Notes: generated by a model from the letters alone, not told the origin. A DNA stretch of 64,000 bases from an uncultured bacterium (GCA_949297015.1 CASFRF010000067.1:1-64000); one strand, 5' to 3'; counted from the stretch's first letter, positions 8,875-17,474 are shown. Numbers and translations: made by a program.

Positions 8875-9627
8875 ATGAACTCGAAAAAATGGTTCGTCGC
8901 CCTGTTGACCACTTTGTTGACCGCCGCCGCGCTGCCGCTGACGGCCGAGGACAACCCCGCCGTCAAGCCGCTCTCCGGCGTCACCGAGACCACCGGGCGC
9001 CGCGACTTCTGGCCCGCGCGCTGGCAGCAGAAGTTCGAGGAGGCCAGGACCCTCGGCGATCAGATTCAGGTGGTCTTCCTCGGCGACTCGATCACCCACT
9101 TCTGGGAGAGCAACGGTCGCGAGGTCTTCGCCGAGACCTTCCCGCCCTACCACACGCTCAATCTCGGCTTCTCCGGCGATCGCACCCAGCACACGCTCTG
9201 GATCGCCCGGGAGAGCGGCATTTTCAAGCTGATTCATCCCCGTCTGGTGGTATTGATGATCGGCACCAACAACATCGGCTGGAAGGAGTCCACGCCGGAA
9301 CAGACGGTGGCCGGGATTCAGCAGATCCTTGCCGCGGTCCGGGAACAGGCGCCGCAGGCCAAAATCCTGCTCTTCGCGGTGTTCCCCCGCGGGAAAACCG
9401 CCGACGACCCCATGCGCCGGCAGGTCGAGGAGATCAACCGCGGGCTGCCCGCCCTGGCCGACAATCAGAACATCTTTTTCGTCGACATCAACCGCCAACT
9501 GATGAATCCGGACGGGACCATCGATCCGGCGGTGATGCCCGACTACCTGCATCCGGCGCGCGCCGGGTACGTCGTCTGGCGCGACGCGATTCTGCCCTAC
9601 CTGAAAAAATATGTGCCCGCGCCGTAA
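8875..9627 (+). CDS. Secreted SGNH/GDSL hydrolase (PAF-acetylhydrolase-like)
   Basis: A 250-residue protein with a cleavable signal peptide (MNSKKWF then a hydrophobic core, ending near LTAED). All four SGNH blocks are visible: nucleophile Ser in VVFLGDSITHFW (about residue 71), the Gly block in NLGFSGDRTQHTLW, the Asn block in VVLMIGTNNIGW, and the catalytic Asp-His pair in DYLHP near residue 230. The layout is that of the PAF-acetylhydrolase beta/gamma-like group of esterases, which often deacetylate polysaccharides. It is exported, so a polysaccharide ester substrate is likely but unproven. A strong promoter and an AAAGGAAG ribosome site precede it; it appears monocistronic. Confidence 0.9.
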   Translation: MNSKKWFVALLTTLLTAAALPLTAEDNPAVKPLSGVTETTGRRDFWPARWQQKFEEARTLGDQIQVVFLGDSITHFWESNGREVFAETFPPYHTLNLGFSGDRTQHTLWIARESGIFKLIHPRLVVLMIGTNNIGWKESTPEQTVAGIQQILAAVREQAPQAKILLFAVFPRGKTADDPMRRQVEEINRGLPALADNQNIFFVDINRQLMNPDGTIDPAVMPDYLHPARAGYVVWRDAILPYLKKYVPAP

Positions 9628-9648
9628 GGGCCCGGGTTCGTACCGATC

Positions 9649-9682
9649 AAAAAAAATCGCGCCGGAGTCAAGGCTCCGGCGC
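9649..9682 (-). terminator. Rho-independent terminator of tRNA-Leu(CAA)
   Basis: A perfect 9-bp stem GCGCCGGAG/CTCCGGCGC (9659-9667 with 9674-9682, loop of six) is followed on the minus strand by a run of eight T (9649-9656). It lies 13 bases past the tRNA 3' end. Confidence 0.85.
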
Positions 9683-9695
9683 GGAGGTTCAAAGC

Positions 9696-9780
9696 TGGTA
9701 CCGAGGGTGGGAGTCGAACCCACAAGGTTGAAAACCGGTTGATTTTGAGTCAACTGCGTCTGCCATTCCGCCACCCCGGC
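9696..9780 (-). tRNA. tRNA-Leu (anticodon CAA)
   Basis: An 85-nt class II tRNA. The 7-bp acceptor stem GCCGGGG/CCTCGGT includes G-T pairs; the anticodon stem-loop is GTTGA-CTCAAAA-TCAAC with anticodon CAA. A long variable arm follows, then T-arm GTGGG-TTCGACT-CCCAC, discriminator A and an encoded CCA. It reads UUG codons. It has its own promoter and terminator and is independent of its neighbours. Confidence 0.95.
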
Positions 9781-9798
9781 ATCGGTGTGTGCTTCTTT

Positions 9799-9826
9799 AA
9801 TGTAGGCCGATTTCGGGGAATGTCAA
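9799..9826 (-). promoter_or_regulatory. Promoter of tRNA-Leu(CAA) (TTGACA N16 TACATT)
   Basis: A consensus TTGACA at 9821-9826 and TACATT at 9799-9804 on the minus strand with a 16-base spacer. Transcription would begin about 12 bases before the mature 5' end. Confidence 0.75.
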
Positions 9827-9943
9827 GTCCGGGAGCCGCCCCCGCCCCGGAAAAATCGAAAAAAAGCAATTCTCACCGTTCGCTCATCCTCCGCTAACCG
9901 ACGCCGGGTATGGTAATGGCAACTCCTAATGGAAAGGATTGCC

Positions 9944-10288
9944 ATGAAATCAGAATTGACCGATCGGACCGTGCGCGTGGAATGCCGTCCCGAACCGGAC
10001 TCCGGAGACTCCCGGATCCTGATCGGGAAGGTGCTGGCCGAAAACTCCCTCTATCTGCTCGTCAAGGGGCGGCTCTTCCGCCGCCGCGCGGTGGCCGGGC
10101 ACGCCGCCGAAATCCGGGGCGAGCCCCCCGCACTCCAGGCCGTCCCCTGGCACCGGATCCGGAGAATCGTGCTGATCGAAGACAAGGCGAACTTCCGGGC
10201 GGCGCTGCGAGGCGAACTTGCCGCGGATCCGACCGTGCTCGACTCCGAACCGGCCGGTCCGGTTCCGGCGGAGTGTTATCATGGGTAA
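9944..10288 (+). CDS. Small protein of unknown function, first gene of the secretin-like cassette
   Basis: A 114-residue protein that I do not recognise. It has no signal peptide or membrane segment. The central part alternates hydrophobic strands (RILIGKVLAENSLYLLVKG, then VPWHRIRRIVLIED), which could form a small SH3-like or LSm-like barrel; that is only a fold guess. ATG 9944 is preferred over an ATG at 9929 because GGAAAGGA (9931-9938) sits at the right distance. Its stop overlaps the start of the lipoprotein gene by eight bases, so the two are probably translated together. Context suggests a cytoplasmic accessory to the exported proteins encoded next. Confidence 0.7.
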   Translation: MKSELTDRTVRVECRPEPDSGDSRILIGKVLAENSLYLLVKGRLFRRRAVAGHAAEIRGEPPALQAVPWHRIRRIVLIEDKANFRAALRGELAADPTVLDSEPAGPVPAECYHG

Positions 10289-10718
10289 AAAACTCCGCCT
10301 CTTGCCGGTGCTGCTGGGCGCCGTGCTGATCGCGCTGTTCGGCGGCTGCCGGACCTCCGCGCCGCCGCCCGCCGCCGCCCCCCCGGATCCCGGCCGGGAG
10401 TGTGCGGAGCGACTGGTCCGGGCGCTGACCACGGACGACTACCGGCCGGTCCCGCCGCTGCTGGCCCCGACCGCGGCCGAAACCCTGACTCCGGAGAACT
10501 TCGCGGCGCTGACCGCCCAGCTGCGGAAACTCGGCGAACTCCGGAGCGTCGAATTCGTCACCCGGCTGGAACTGCCGGTCTTCCGGGCCTACGTCTGGAA
10601 ACTGCGGTTCGAGACCGAACGCCCGGGGCAGTCGCCCCGGGTCCATGAAAAGCTGCTACACCTCATCGTCGGCAATCCGGACGCCCGCTGTCAGGTTTTC
10701 GGACTGTCTCTGCAATAA
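10281..10718 (+). CDS. Small outer-membrane-type lipoprotein of unknown function
   Basis: A 145-residue protein with a lipoprotein signal: basic MGKKLR, a hydrophobic segment and lipobox LFGGC with Cys21. The residue after the cysteine is Arg, which does not suggest inner-membrane retention. A Pro/Ala-rich linker follows, then a globular domain of about 110 residues with one further cysteine near the end (DARCQVFG). I do not recognise the family. It is followed within 32 bases by two secretin-like genes. Small lipoproteins next to secretins are sometimes pilotins that guide secretin assembly, so a pilotin-like role is a reasonable inference but nothing in the sequence proves it. Confidence 0.7.
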   Translation: MGKKLRLLPVLLGAVLIALFGGCRTSAPPPAAAPPDPGRECAERLVRALTTDDYRPVPPLLAPTAAETLTPENFAALTAQLRKLGELRSVEFVTRLELPVFRAYVWKLRFETERPGQSPRVHEKLLHLIVGNPDARCQVFGLSLQ

Positions 10719-10749
10719 CCCCCATGTCGATCAATAACGGAGTTTGCTG

Positions 10750-12219
10750 ATGAAAATTCTTCCCCTGTTCGCCACTCTTTCCGGCATCGCCCTGCTGACG
10801 GCAGTTCCGGCCCCGGCCCGCGAAACCCCAACCCCCGGCGACGACGCCAAAATCCGCCGGATCCGCTTCAAGGAGGACGACGCCCAGAACGAGATGACCT
10901 CCAAGATCTACACGCTCAAACACCTCAAGGCCAACGATCTGGTGCCGTTCCTGCTGGGCGCGGTCAAGCGCTACGCCCGGAACTCGGCCGTGGACCGGAT
11001 CAACTACTCGGCCGGGAAACAACAGCTGGTGGCGGTCACCTGCCCGGTGGGGATGATGCCCTACGTCGACCGGCTGGTGGCCACGCTCGACCGCGACGGC
11101 CTCCGCGACGCCAACGGTTCGCCGATCGACGGCACCGGCATTCTCCGCTACGTCTACGAGCCCCGGTTCCGCTCCTCGCCGGAGCTGGTCGAACTGATGA
11201 TCAAGGCGGGGATCCCCTCCAACGCCGAGGCCGGCGCCGATCAGGACGCGGTGGTCGCCTACGATTCCCACACCAATTTGATCTACTGGAAGGACTCGAT
11301 CAACAAGGACAAGGACCTCCGCAAATACCTGGCCTGGCTGGACCGCCCGGTGCCGCAGGTCACCCTCACGCTCCGGGTCTACGAGGTGCGCGAGAGCAAA
11401 CTGCGCGACCTCGGAATCGACTACCTGGCCTGGAAGAACGGCCCCGGACTGGATCTCTTCGGAACCGGTTTCAACTTCCTGTCCATGCACTTCAACGAGC
11501 TGGTGATGGACGCGGTGCTGAGCCACGCGCCCGAGCTGGCGAATCTGGCCTCCGGCTCCTACGGCGGCTTCTTCTTCGCCCCCGCCTTCGACGCGAGCTT
11601 CATCCGCTGCCTCCAGCAGGACGGCAACGCCGCCGTCTCCGCCTCGGCCAGTTTGACCGTGGCCAACGACGCGGAGGGCTCCTACGAGGTGACCTTCAGC
11701 CCCGAATACCAGAATCTGAGCAAAGGCGATCAGGACCGCACCACCGTCGAGCTGTCGCTGCCCTCGGATTTGACCATGACCATCGGGCAGCCGACCGTCT
11801 GCCTCTCGCTCCCGACCGACGGCTCCGGGGTGCAGACCTTCACTCCGGAGACCTGTCGTCAGGCCACCGGCGTACTCAACTTCCAGTACCGCATGGCGAC
11901 CTGCCACACCGTGGAACGCAACAACTACGGCGCAGAACTCGGTGACTACGGACTCAGTTCCAGCGCGGTCACCGTCGCGCTCAATCAGGAGCAGCTGCTG
12001 ACCAGCTGGAGCAAGGAGACCGAGGTCGAACAGACCGTCGGCGTCCCCTTTCTCTGCGAGCTGCCGATCCTTAAGTACCTCTTCGGCACCACCACCGTCA
12101 ACCGGGAGCAGACCCACTACTTCCTGACGGTGCAGGTCCAGCCGATCCACCCCGACCTCGAGCTCGGCGGCATCTCCGGCACTTTGCTGGAGATGACCGA
12201 GCTCTTCCCCGAACGTTAA
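10750..12219 (+). CDS. Divergent secretin-like protein 1
   Basis: A 489-residue protein with a signal peptide (MKILPLFATLSGIALL, cleavage near APARE). An N-terminal region with KIYTLKHLKANDLVPFLLG resembles secretin N-domains. Around residue 217 VPQVTLTLRVYEVRESKLRD and LGIDYLAWKNG match the start of the secretin channel domain. The C-terminal VPFLCELPILKYLFG with HYFLTVQV is the typical secretin end motif. The true start is the ATG at 10750 after ACGGAG; a TTG two codons upstream is possible but lacks a better site. It is 30 bases from a second secretin-like gene with the same layout. No secretion ATPase or inner-membrane platform gene is nearby. Confidence 0.75.
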   Translation: MKILPLFATLSGIALLTAVPAPARETPTPGDDAKIRRIRFKEDDAQNEMTSKIYTLKHLKANDLVPFLLGAVKRYARNSAVDRINYSAGKQQLVAVTCPVGMMPYVDRLVATLDRDGLRDANGSPIDGTGILRYVYEPRFRSSPELVELMIKAGIPSNAEAGADQDAVVAYDSHTNLIYWKDSINKDKDLRKYLAWLDRPVPQVTLTLRVYEVRESKLRDLGIDYLAWKNGPGLDLFGTGFNFLSMHFNELVMDAVLSHAPELANLASGSYGGFFFAPAFDASFIRCLQQDGNAAVSASASLTVANDAEGSYEVTFSPEYQNLSKGDQDRTTVELSLPSDLTMTIGQPTVCLSLPTDGSGVQTFTPETCRQATGVLNFQYRMATCHTVERNNYGAELGDYGLSSSAVTVALNQEQLLTSWSKETEVEQTVGVPFLCELPILKYLFGTTTVNREQTHYFLTVQVQPIHPDLELGGISGTLLEMTELFPER

Positions 12220-12249
12220 CCCCCTTCCGCCACAGGAGAGACGAAGATC

Positions 12250-13866
12250 ATGAATCGGAATTTGTCCCGCTTCGCCCTGGCCGCCGCCCTGGTCCTGAAC
12301 GCCGCCGCTGCCGCGGCCAACCAGCAGCCGACCGGAAACCACAACCCCGCCTACGGCTCCTCGCAGGTTCAGGCCCAACTGCGCCTGAACGTGGAATCGG
12401 ATACCGACGTGGTTCACTTCATCCGCGACACCGCCGATCCCAGAATCATCACCAAGGCCTATGTGCTCAAACACGCCGATCCCTACTCGATCCGGCCCTA
12501 TCTGCGCGAGATGGTTCAGGCCACCCGCGTGGACTACACCGCCCCGGCCGGGGCCCCCGAAAATCCGGACTACTACAACATCTATGAAAAGGCGCCGACC
12601 GGAGTGGAATGCCTGAAGTACATGGACGGCACCGGCGTGGTGATCGTCTCGGCCGAGGAGTACCGCTTCGCCGATCATCCGGGCGGCATGGGGATCGATG
12701 CGCTGGTCGCCCGCCTGGATCAGCCGGGAATCATGAACTCCTCCGGCCAGCCGAAGTACCTCTACTTCCCGAAAAACCGCCCGGCCCGGGAACTTCAGGA
12801 GATGGTCAAACTGGTCGGCGCCAACGTCTCCAACGACACCGTCGAACTGATCGGAGGCAAGGACAAGGTGGAGTACGACTCCGCGCTGAACTGCCTCTTC
12901 TTCAACACCGCGCTCTACTCGCGCAAGCACATCGAAGCGATGCTCAAGCGCTACGACATTCCCCACCCCGAAGTCCGGCTGCGCTACACCGTCTACGAGC
13001 TGTTCGCCGAAAACGACGGCCGGATCGGCGCCGATTTCCAAGCCTGGAAGAACAACGACGGGGTGAACTTCTTCTCGACCGGTGCGATCTTCCGCGACAA
13101 CTGGGCGAACACCTTCGCCGGCGGCCTGACCCGGGGCGCCGGCTGGGCCGACACCAGTTACTTCAACTTCAATCCCAAGTGGAACACCCGCTACCTCGAT
13201 TTTCTGGTCTCCCGCGGCCGGGGCCGGATCGCCTACTCCGGGGATCTCGCCATCCAGAACGGCAGCACCGGGGTGATTGACAAACAGACCGGGCTCTTCC
13301 TGGTGGAGACCGCCGGAGACACCACGGAAAATCCCAATGCCGGCCCGGAACTGGAGGTGGCCGGTGAATCGGGCTTCCGTTTCCTGCTGGCCGCCACCCC
13401 GTCGATCACCGCCGGGGCGACCACGTTGAAACTCGGTGTCTACACCCGGTCGCTGACCGGCTATTTGTCCGACGGCAAACCCCGGGTCTCGACCTACGGC
13501 AAACTCGTGGACGGTCTGCCGGAACTCACCACCACGGTCATGATCGGCAATCGCGGAACCCGCTTCTTCCTCGGCGGCATCGAAAAGACCGAAACGGTCC
13601 GGGTCAGCAACGGCATTCCGCTGCTCAAGGATCTGCCGGGACTCGGGTGGCTCTTCTCCACCGAGAGCGAATCGACCAAGAAATCGCAACTGGTGCTGGT
13701 CGCCGAATGTGAGCTGGTCCGGCCCGATGCGACGCTCCCGGAGGAGGCGCGGAAGACCATCGAGACCATCCGGAGCCGGGAGCCGGAGGCCGGTACAGTC
13801 AATCACTATGGTTTTGGTCAGTACTACCTGGATCCGGCGAAGCGTCCCGACTTCAATCTCGATTGA
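12250..13866 (+). CDS. Divergent secretin-like protein 2
   Basis: A 538-residue exported protein (signal MNRNLSRFALAAALVLNAAA) that repeats the layout of its upstream neighbour. It has KAYVLKHADPYSIRPYLREM near residue 78, HPEVRLRYTVYELFAEN and a shared AWKNNDG segment around 260, and a clear secretin terminus IPLLKDLPGLGWLFSTESES followed by KSQLVLVAECELV. The two are probably paralogues: both carry the WKN-x-G and the VPFL/IPLL...LPxLxxLF motifs, although overall identity looks low. Secretins form outer-membrane channels of type II/III secretion and type IV pili. This one has a C-terminal tail of about 40 residues past the secretin motif. It ends at a strong hairpin (13876-13908). Confidence 0.75.
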   Translation: MNRNLSRFALAAALVLNAAAAAANQQPTGNHNPAYGSSQVQAQLRLNVESDTDVVHFIRDTADPRIITKAYVLKHADPYSIRPYLREMVQATRVDYTAPAGAPENPDYYNIYEKAPTGVECLKYMDGTGVVIVSAEEYRFADHPGGMGIDALVARLDQPGIMNSSGQPKYLYFPKNRPARELQEMVKLVGANVSNDTVELIGGKDKVEYDSALNCLFFNTALYSRKHIEAMLKRYDIPHPEVRLRYTVYELFAENDGRIGADFQAWKNNDGVNFFSTGAIFRDNWANTFAGGLTRGAGWADTSYFNFNPKWNTRYLDFLVSRGRGRIAYSGDLAIQNGSTGVIDKQTGLFLVETAGDTTENPNAGPELEVAGESGFRFLLAATPSITAGATTLKLGVYTRSLTGYLSDGKPRVSTYGKLVDGLPELTTTVMIGNRGTRFFLGGIEKTETVRVSNGIPLLKDLPGLGWLFSTESESTKKSQLVLVAECELVRPDATLPEEARKTIETIRSREPEAGTVNHYGFGQYYLDPAKRPDFNLD

Positions 13867-13875
13867 GTTTCACCG

Positions 13876-13908
13876 CCCCGCGCCGCCTGAAATATCGGCG
13901 GCGCGGGG
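13876..13908 (+). terminator. Hairpin terminator after the secretin-like cassette
   Basis: A perfect 12-bp stem, CCCCGCGCCGCC (13876-13887) with GGCGGCGCGGGG (13897-13908), loop of nine. It is followed only by an interrupted T-rich stretch (TTGACTTTTGAT), which doubles as the -35 region of the next promoter. Confidence 0.65.
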
Positions 13909-13937
13909 TTGACTTTTGATGTTTGGCCGTTTATATT
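13909..13937 (+). promoter_or_regulatory. Promoter of the RsbU-like phosphatase gene (TTGACT N17 TATATT)
   Basis: TTGACT at 13909-13914 and TATATT at 13932-13937 with a 17-base spacer. It abuts the terminator hairpin of the preceding operon. The predicted 5' leader is only about 13 bases and contains a GGAG site. Confidence 0.75.
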
Positions 13938-13956
13938 GACCGAAAACCGGAGAATC

Positions 13957-15399
13957 ATGTACTTTTGGCCGATCATCATCATTCTGCTGCTCGGGGGCGC
14001 CTTCTGGGCCGTCGCCGGCAGACTGCGCCGCCGCTGCCGCCGGCTGGACGGCGCCCTGGCCAAATCCCGGCGTGAATACCGGGAACTCAGCGATTTTCTG
14101 GCCCAGATGACCTCCGGGCTGCAGGAGGACACCGGCTTCGCCGACGCCATGCACAGCGTGGCCCGTCACTTGGCTGATCAGCTCGGGGCGGAGGCGGTGG
14201 CGGTGTACGAGTTCGAAAACGGCGTGCTGACCGTCAGCGGGGTTGCCGGGCTCTACCCTCTGGTGCGCACCGGGAACCGGCTGATCCTGACCAAACCCCA
14301 CCACCTGTTCGAGGCGTTGAAGCGGGAACCGGTGGTGCCCGGCACGGGCTTTCTCGGCGAAGTCGCCGCGCTCAAACGTCCGGAACTGATCTCCTCGGCG
14401 GCGAACGATCCGCGGTTCGCCGACTACCCCGACTCCGACCGGCTGGGCAGCATCATGGCGGTGCCGCTGCTGCGGGAGCCGGACCATTCGCTGCTGGGGG
14501 TGATCTGCGCGGTCAACAACCGGCAGGGGCGGCAGACGCCGTTCTCCGAAGAGCAGTTCGCCCGGCTGCAGTCGATGGAACCACAGGCGATCATCGTGCG
14601 GGATTTGATGCAGGCCTACAGCCGGAACAGCCGCCAGCAGCGGATCGATCAGGAGCTGGATTTCGCCCGCCGGGTGCAGTATTCGCTGTTGCCGCCCTCG
14701 TTTCCCTCGTGGAATCAATTTTCGGTGACCGCCTTCACCCGCTCGCTCAAGGAGGTCAACGGCGACTACTACGACTTCGTGGAGATCGACTCCGACCGAC
14801 TGCTGATCGTCATCGGCGACGCCTGCGGCAAGGGCATTCCCGCCTGCATGATGGCGGCGATGGTCCGGAGCATGGTGCGGGCGCTGGCTGAAAACTTCAC
14901 CAATCTGACCGACTTTCTGCGCAGCATCAATCGCAAAATGCAGCAGAACACCGAGGCGGACAGCTTCATCACCTTGGGCTGCTGCCTGCTGGACCGCAAA
15001 AATCTGATGCTCGAATACGGCCGGGCCGGGCACACCGAGCTGCTGACCTATGTCCGGCACCACATCCGGGTGATCGAACCGAACGGCATGGCGCTGGGTG
15101 CGCTGCCCGATGAATTCGCCAACTTCGACACCATCTGTCTGTCGTTCGAGCCGGGCATGGCGTTTCTGATGTTCTCCGACGGTCTCACCGAAGCGGTCAA
15201 CGAACAGGGCGAGGAGTTCGGGCTTCCCCGGCTCAAGGAGGCCTTCCGTCGGGCCGGCGACCTCGGGGACGCCCCCGATGCGACCATCCAGCGGATTCTG
15301 GACGCGGTGCACGAATTCGCCCCCGAGGCGGGTGACGACCAGACGCTGATTCTGATCCGGCACTCGGAATCGTCCGTTCCGGCTCCGGCCGGGATCTGA
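13957..15399 (+). CDS. Membrane-anchored GAF-PP2C phosphatase (RsbU/SpoIIE family)
   Basis: A 480-residue protein. An N-terminal transmembrane helix (MYFWPIIIILLLGGAFW) is followed by a short coiled segment, a GAF domain at about 45-215 (GTGFLGEVA, MAVPLL, LLGVICAVNN) and a PP2C-type phosphatase domain at about 220-465. The metal-binding motifs of the RsbU/SpoIIE group are present: GDYYDFVEI, VIGDACGKGIPACM, MFSDGLTEA and DDQTLILI. Such phosphatases dephosphorylate anti-sigma-factor antagonists in partner-switching pathways and sense a ligand through GAF. No STAS antagonist or anti-sigma kinase is adjacent. ATG 13957 is chosen over an upstream ATG because of its CCGGAG site and the promoter position. 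Confidence 0.9.
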   Translation: MYFWPIIIILLLGGAFWAVAGRLRRRCRRLDGALAKSRREYRELSDFLAQMTSGLQEDTGFADAMHSVARHLADQLGAEAVAVYEFENGVLTVSGVAGLYPLVRTGNRLILTKPHHLFEALKREPVVPGTGFLGEVAALKRPELISSAANDPRFADYPDSDRLGSIMAVPLLREPDHSLLGVICAVNNRQGRQTPFSEEQFARLQSMEPQAIIVRDLMQAYSRNSRQQRIDQELDFARRVQYSLLPPSFPSWNQFSVTAFTRSLKEVNGDYYDFVEIDSDRLLIVIGDACGKGIPACMMAAMVRSMVRALAENFTNLTDFLRSINRKMQQNTEADSFITLGCCLLDRKNLMLEYGRAGHTELLTYVRHHIRVIEPNGMALGALPDEFANFDTICLSFEPGMAFLMFSDGLTEAVNEQGEEFGLPRLKEAFRRAGDLGDAPDATIQRILDAVHEFAPEAGDDQTLILIRHSESSVPAPAGI

Positions 15400-15425
15400 G
15401 TCGCCGCCGGGCCGCGGACTTTTTT
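15400..15425 (+). terminator. Possible terminator after the phosphatase gene
   Basis: An imperfect GC-rich hairpin directly after the stop codon is followed by a run of six T (15420-15425). The stem pairing is short, so the call is tentative. Confidence 0.5.
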
Positions 15426-15436
15426 CGGAAAGGTTT

Positions 15437-15465
15437 TTGCAATCGCGCGCCAGACGTGCTATAGT
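15437..15465 (+). promoter_or_regulatory. Promoter of the etf operon (TTGCAA N17 TATAGT)
   Basis: TTGCAA at 15437-15442 and TATAGT at 15460-15465 with 17 bases between. Read one base earlier, it contains the same TTTGCA hexamer seen at five other promoters in this window. Confidence 0.75.
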
Positions 15466-15536
15466 ATTCAAGATGGATCGTGTTTTTTATTTCGCAAACT
15501 AAGGATGATCAACACCAAACAGGGGAGTCAAGAACT

Positions 15537-16433
15537 GTGAGTTACACCGTGCTCGTGTTTGTCAAACAGGTTCCCGATACCCAAAACATCAGCGGCGACG
15601 CGATGACGCCGCAGGGTACCGTGAACCGGGCGGCGCTCCCGGCGATCTTCAATCCGGAGGATTTGAATGCGCTGGAACTGGCCCTGCAGCTCAAGGACCG
15701 TTACGGAGCCAGAGTCGTGGTCGGAACCATGGGGCCGCCGTCGGCGGCGGAGGTGCTCCGCAACGCGCTGTATCGCGGCGCCGATGAGGGCGTACTGCTG
15801 ACCGACCGGGCGTTTGCCGGCGCCGATACGCTGGCGACCAGCTATGCGTTGAGCTGCTGCGCGAAGAAACTCGGCAAGTTCGATTTGATTCTCTGCGGCC
15901 GGCAGGCGATCGACGGCGACACCGCTCAGGTCGGGCCGCAGCTGGCGGAAAAGCTGAAGATTCCGCAGATCTGCTACGTCGAAGAGGTGAAGGAATTGGG
16001 CGACGGCAAGGTGGTGGCCCGCCGGGCCATCGAGGGCGGGTACGAGGTGCTCTCGGCCCCCCTGCCCTGCCTGCTGACGGTGGTCGAGGGCAACGAGCCG
16101 CGGCCGATGGCCGGCAAGCGGATCATGAAGTACAAGCGGGCCAAGACCCCCGGCGAAGTCGCCAAGAGTCACGCCGACGCCAATTACACCGACGAGGAAC
16201 CCATGGCGGCGGAACTGGCCAAGCTCCGCGAGCAGGGGCTGCTGATCGCCGAGTGGACCGCCCAGGATGTCGATGCCGATCCGGCGCGGATCGGACTCAA
16301 GGGTTCGCCGACCAAGGTCAAGAACATTCAGAGCGTGGTGCTCACCGCCGGCGAGGCCAAGTCGGTGCCGGCGACCGATGAGGGCATCGCCCTTCTGATC
16401 CACGAACTCATCACCGATCACACGCTGGGGTAA
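15537..16433 (+). CDS. etfB: Electron transfer flavoprotein beta subunit
   Basis: A 298-residue EtfB. It starts YTVLVFVKQVPDTQ, has NPEDLNALELALQLKD near residue 40 and the AMP/FAD-proximal CGRQAIDGDTAQVGPQLAE signature near 120. EtfB with EtfA forms the FAD-carrying heterodimer that passes electrons between acyl-CoA dehydrogenases and the respiratory chain or, in bifurcating forms, ferredoxin and NAD. The protein is longer than typical EtfB (about 260), with extra sequence in the last 70 residues. The start is GTG at 15537 after GGGGAG; the in-frame extension upstream to 15480 lies in the leader. The etfA start codon begins four bases after the stop. Confidence 0.95.
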   Translation: MSYTVLVFVKQVPDTQNISGDAMTPQGTVNRAALPAIFNPEDLNALELALQLKDRYGARVVVGTMGPPSAAEVLRNALYRGADEGVLLTDRAFAGADTLATSYALSCCAKKLGKFDLILCGRQAIDGDTAQVGPQLAEKLKIPQICYVEEVKELGDGKVVARRAIEGGYEVLSAPLPCLLTVVEGNEPRPMAGKRIMKYKRAKTPGEVAKSHADANYTDEEPMAAELAKLREQGLLIAEWTAQDVDADPARIGLKGSPTKVKNIQSVVLTAGEAKSVPATDEGIALLIHELITDHTLG

Positions 16434-16436
16434 AAC

Positions 16437-17459
16437 ATGTCCGAGAAACTGGGAAACGTCTGGATTTTCATTGAGCAGGAAGGCGGCAAAATCGCCGACG
16501 TCAGTCTGGAACTGGTCTGCAAAGGGCACGATCTGGCCAAACGGTTGAACGTCAAAACCGAAGCGCTGCTGCTGGGCGATAATCTCTCCGGCTGCGTCGA
16601 TACCCTGTACAGCTACGGCTGCGACACGGTCTATCTGGTGGAGGATCCCCGGCTGGAGCCCTTCACCGTGCTGCCCTACGCCAAGGTGATCATGGATCTG
16701 ATCCGCGAGCACCGGCCGAACATTCTGCTGTTTGGCGCGACCATGAAGGGGCGCGAACTGGCGCCGCGCATCGCCTCCGAGAAGCTGGCCGGGCTCACCG
16801 CCGACTGCACCGACCTGCAGATCGACAACTTCGAGGACAAGGCGAACAACAAGTCCTACACCGACAAACTCATGCAGATCCGTCCGGCCTTCGGCGGCAA
16901 CATCATCGCTACGATCGTCAACACCTGGGACGATCCGCAGATGGTCACCGTGCGCGAAGGGGTGATGAAGATGGACGCCCCCGATCCCAAGCGCAAGGGC
17001 AAGCTGGTCAAAGTGCAGCCCAAGCTCTCCGACGCCGACACCGTGATCAAGGTGCTGGAGCGGGTTCGGGCCGACAAGGAGGTGGACCTCAAGGGGGCGC
17101 AGATCATCGTCTCCGGCGGTTACGGCGTGGGCAGCAAGGAGAATTTCAAGCTGATCCGTGACTTGGCCGAGGCGCTGGGCGGCGAAGTGGCCGCGTCGCG
17201 CGCCGCGGTGGATGCCGGCTGGATCGATCACGACTACCAGGTCGGCCAGACCGGGGTGACGGTGCGGCCGCGCTTGTACATCGCCTGCGGCATCTCCGGC
17301 TCGGTGCAGCACGCCGCGGGGATGAAGGAGTCGAAGAAAATCATCGCAATCAACACCGATCCGGCGGCGCCGATCTTTTCGCTTGCGCACTACGCGATTG
17401 TCGGCGATCTCAACACGGTGATTCCTCAAATGATCAAAGCCTTCAAGGCGAAAGCGTAA
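16437..17459 (+). CDS. etfA: Electron transfer flavoprotein alpha subunit
   Basis: A 340-residue EtfA. The N-terminal half carries the Rossmann-like domain ([15 protein letters not shown] near 104). The C-terminal half is the FAD-binding domain with [16 protein letters not shown] near 220, SRAAVDAGW, the [20 protein letters not shown] block and the [10 protein letters not shown] segment. There are no ferredoxin-type cysteine clusters. It pairs with EtfB, encoded just upstream, and serves the acyl-CoA dehydrogenase encoded 15 bases downstream. Whether the complex is bifurcating cannot be decided by eye. Confidence 0.95.
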   Translation: MSEKLGNVWIFIEQEGGKIADVSLELVCKGHDLAKRLNVKTEALLLGDNLSGCVDTLYSYGCDTVYLVEDPRLEPFTVLPYAKVIMDLIREHRPNILLFGATMKGRELAPRIASEKLAGLTADCTDLQIDNFEDKANNKSYTDKLMQIRPAFGGNIIATIVNTWDDPQMVTVREGVMKMDAPDPKRKGKLVKVQPKLSDADTVIKVLERVRADKEVDLKGAQIIVSGGYGVGSKENFKLIRDLAEALGGEVAASRAAVDAGWIDHDYQVGQTGVTVRPRLYIACGISGSVQHAAGMKESKKIIAINTDPAAPIFSLAHYAIVGDLNTVIPQMIKAFKAKA

Positions 17460-17474
17460 GGGAGTATTGCACAG

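Noticed and set aside
10663-13806. A 1047-codon minus-strand open frame opposite the secretin-like genes
   Set aside because: Antisense shadow, Gly/Val/Asp-rich repeats without domain features, while the plus strand encodes signal peptides and secretin motifs.
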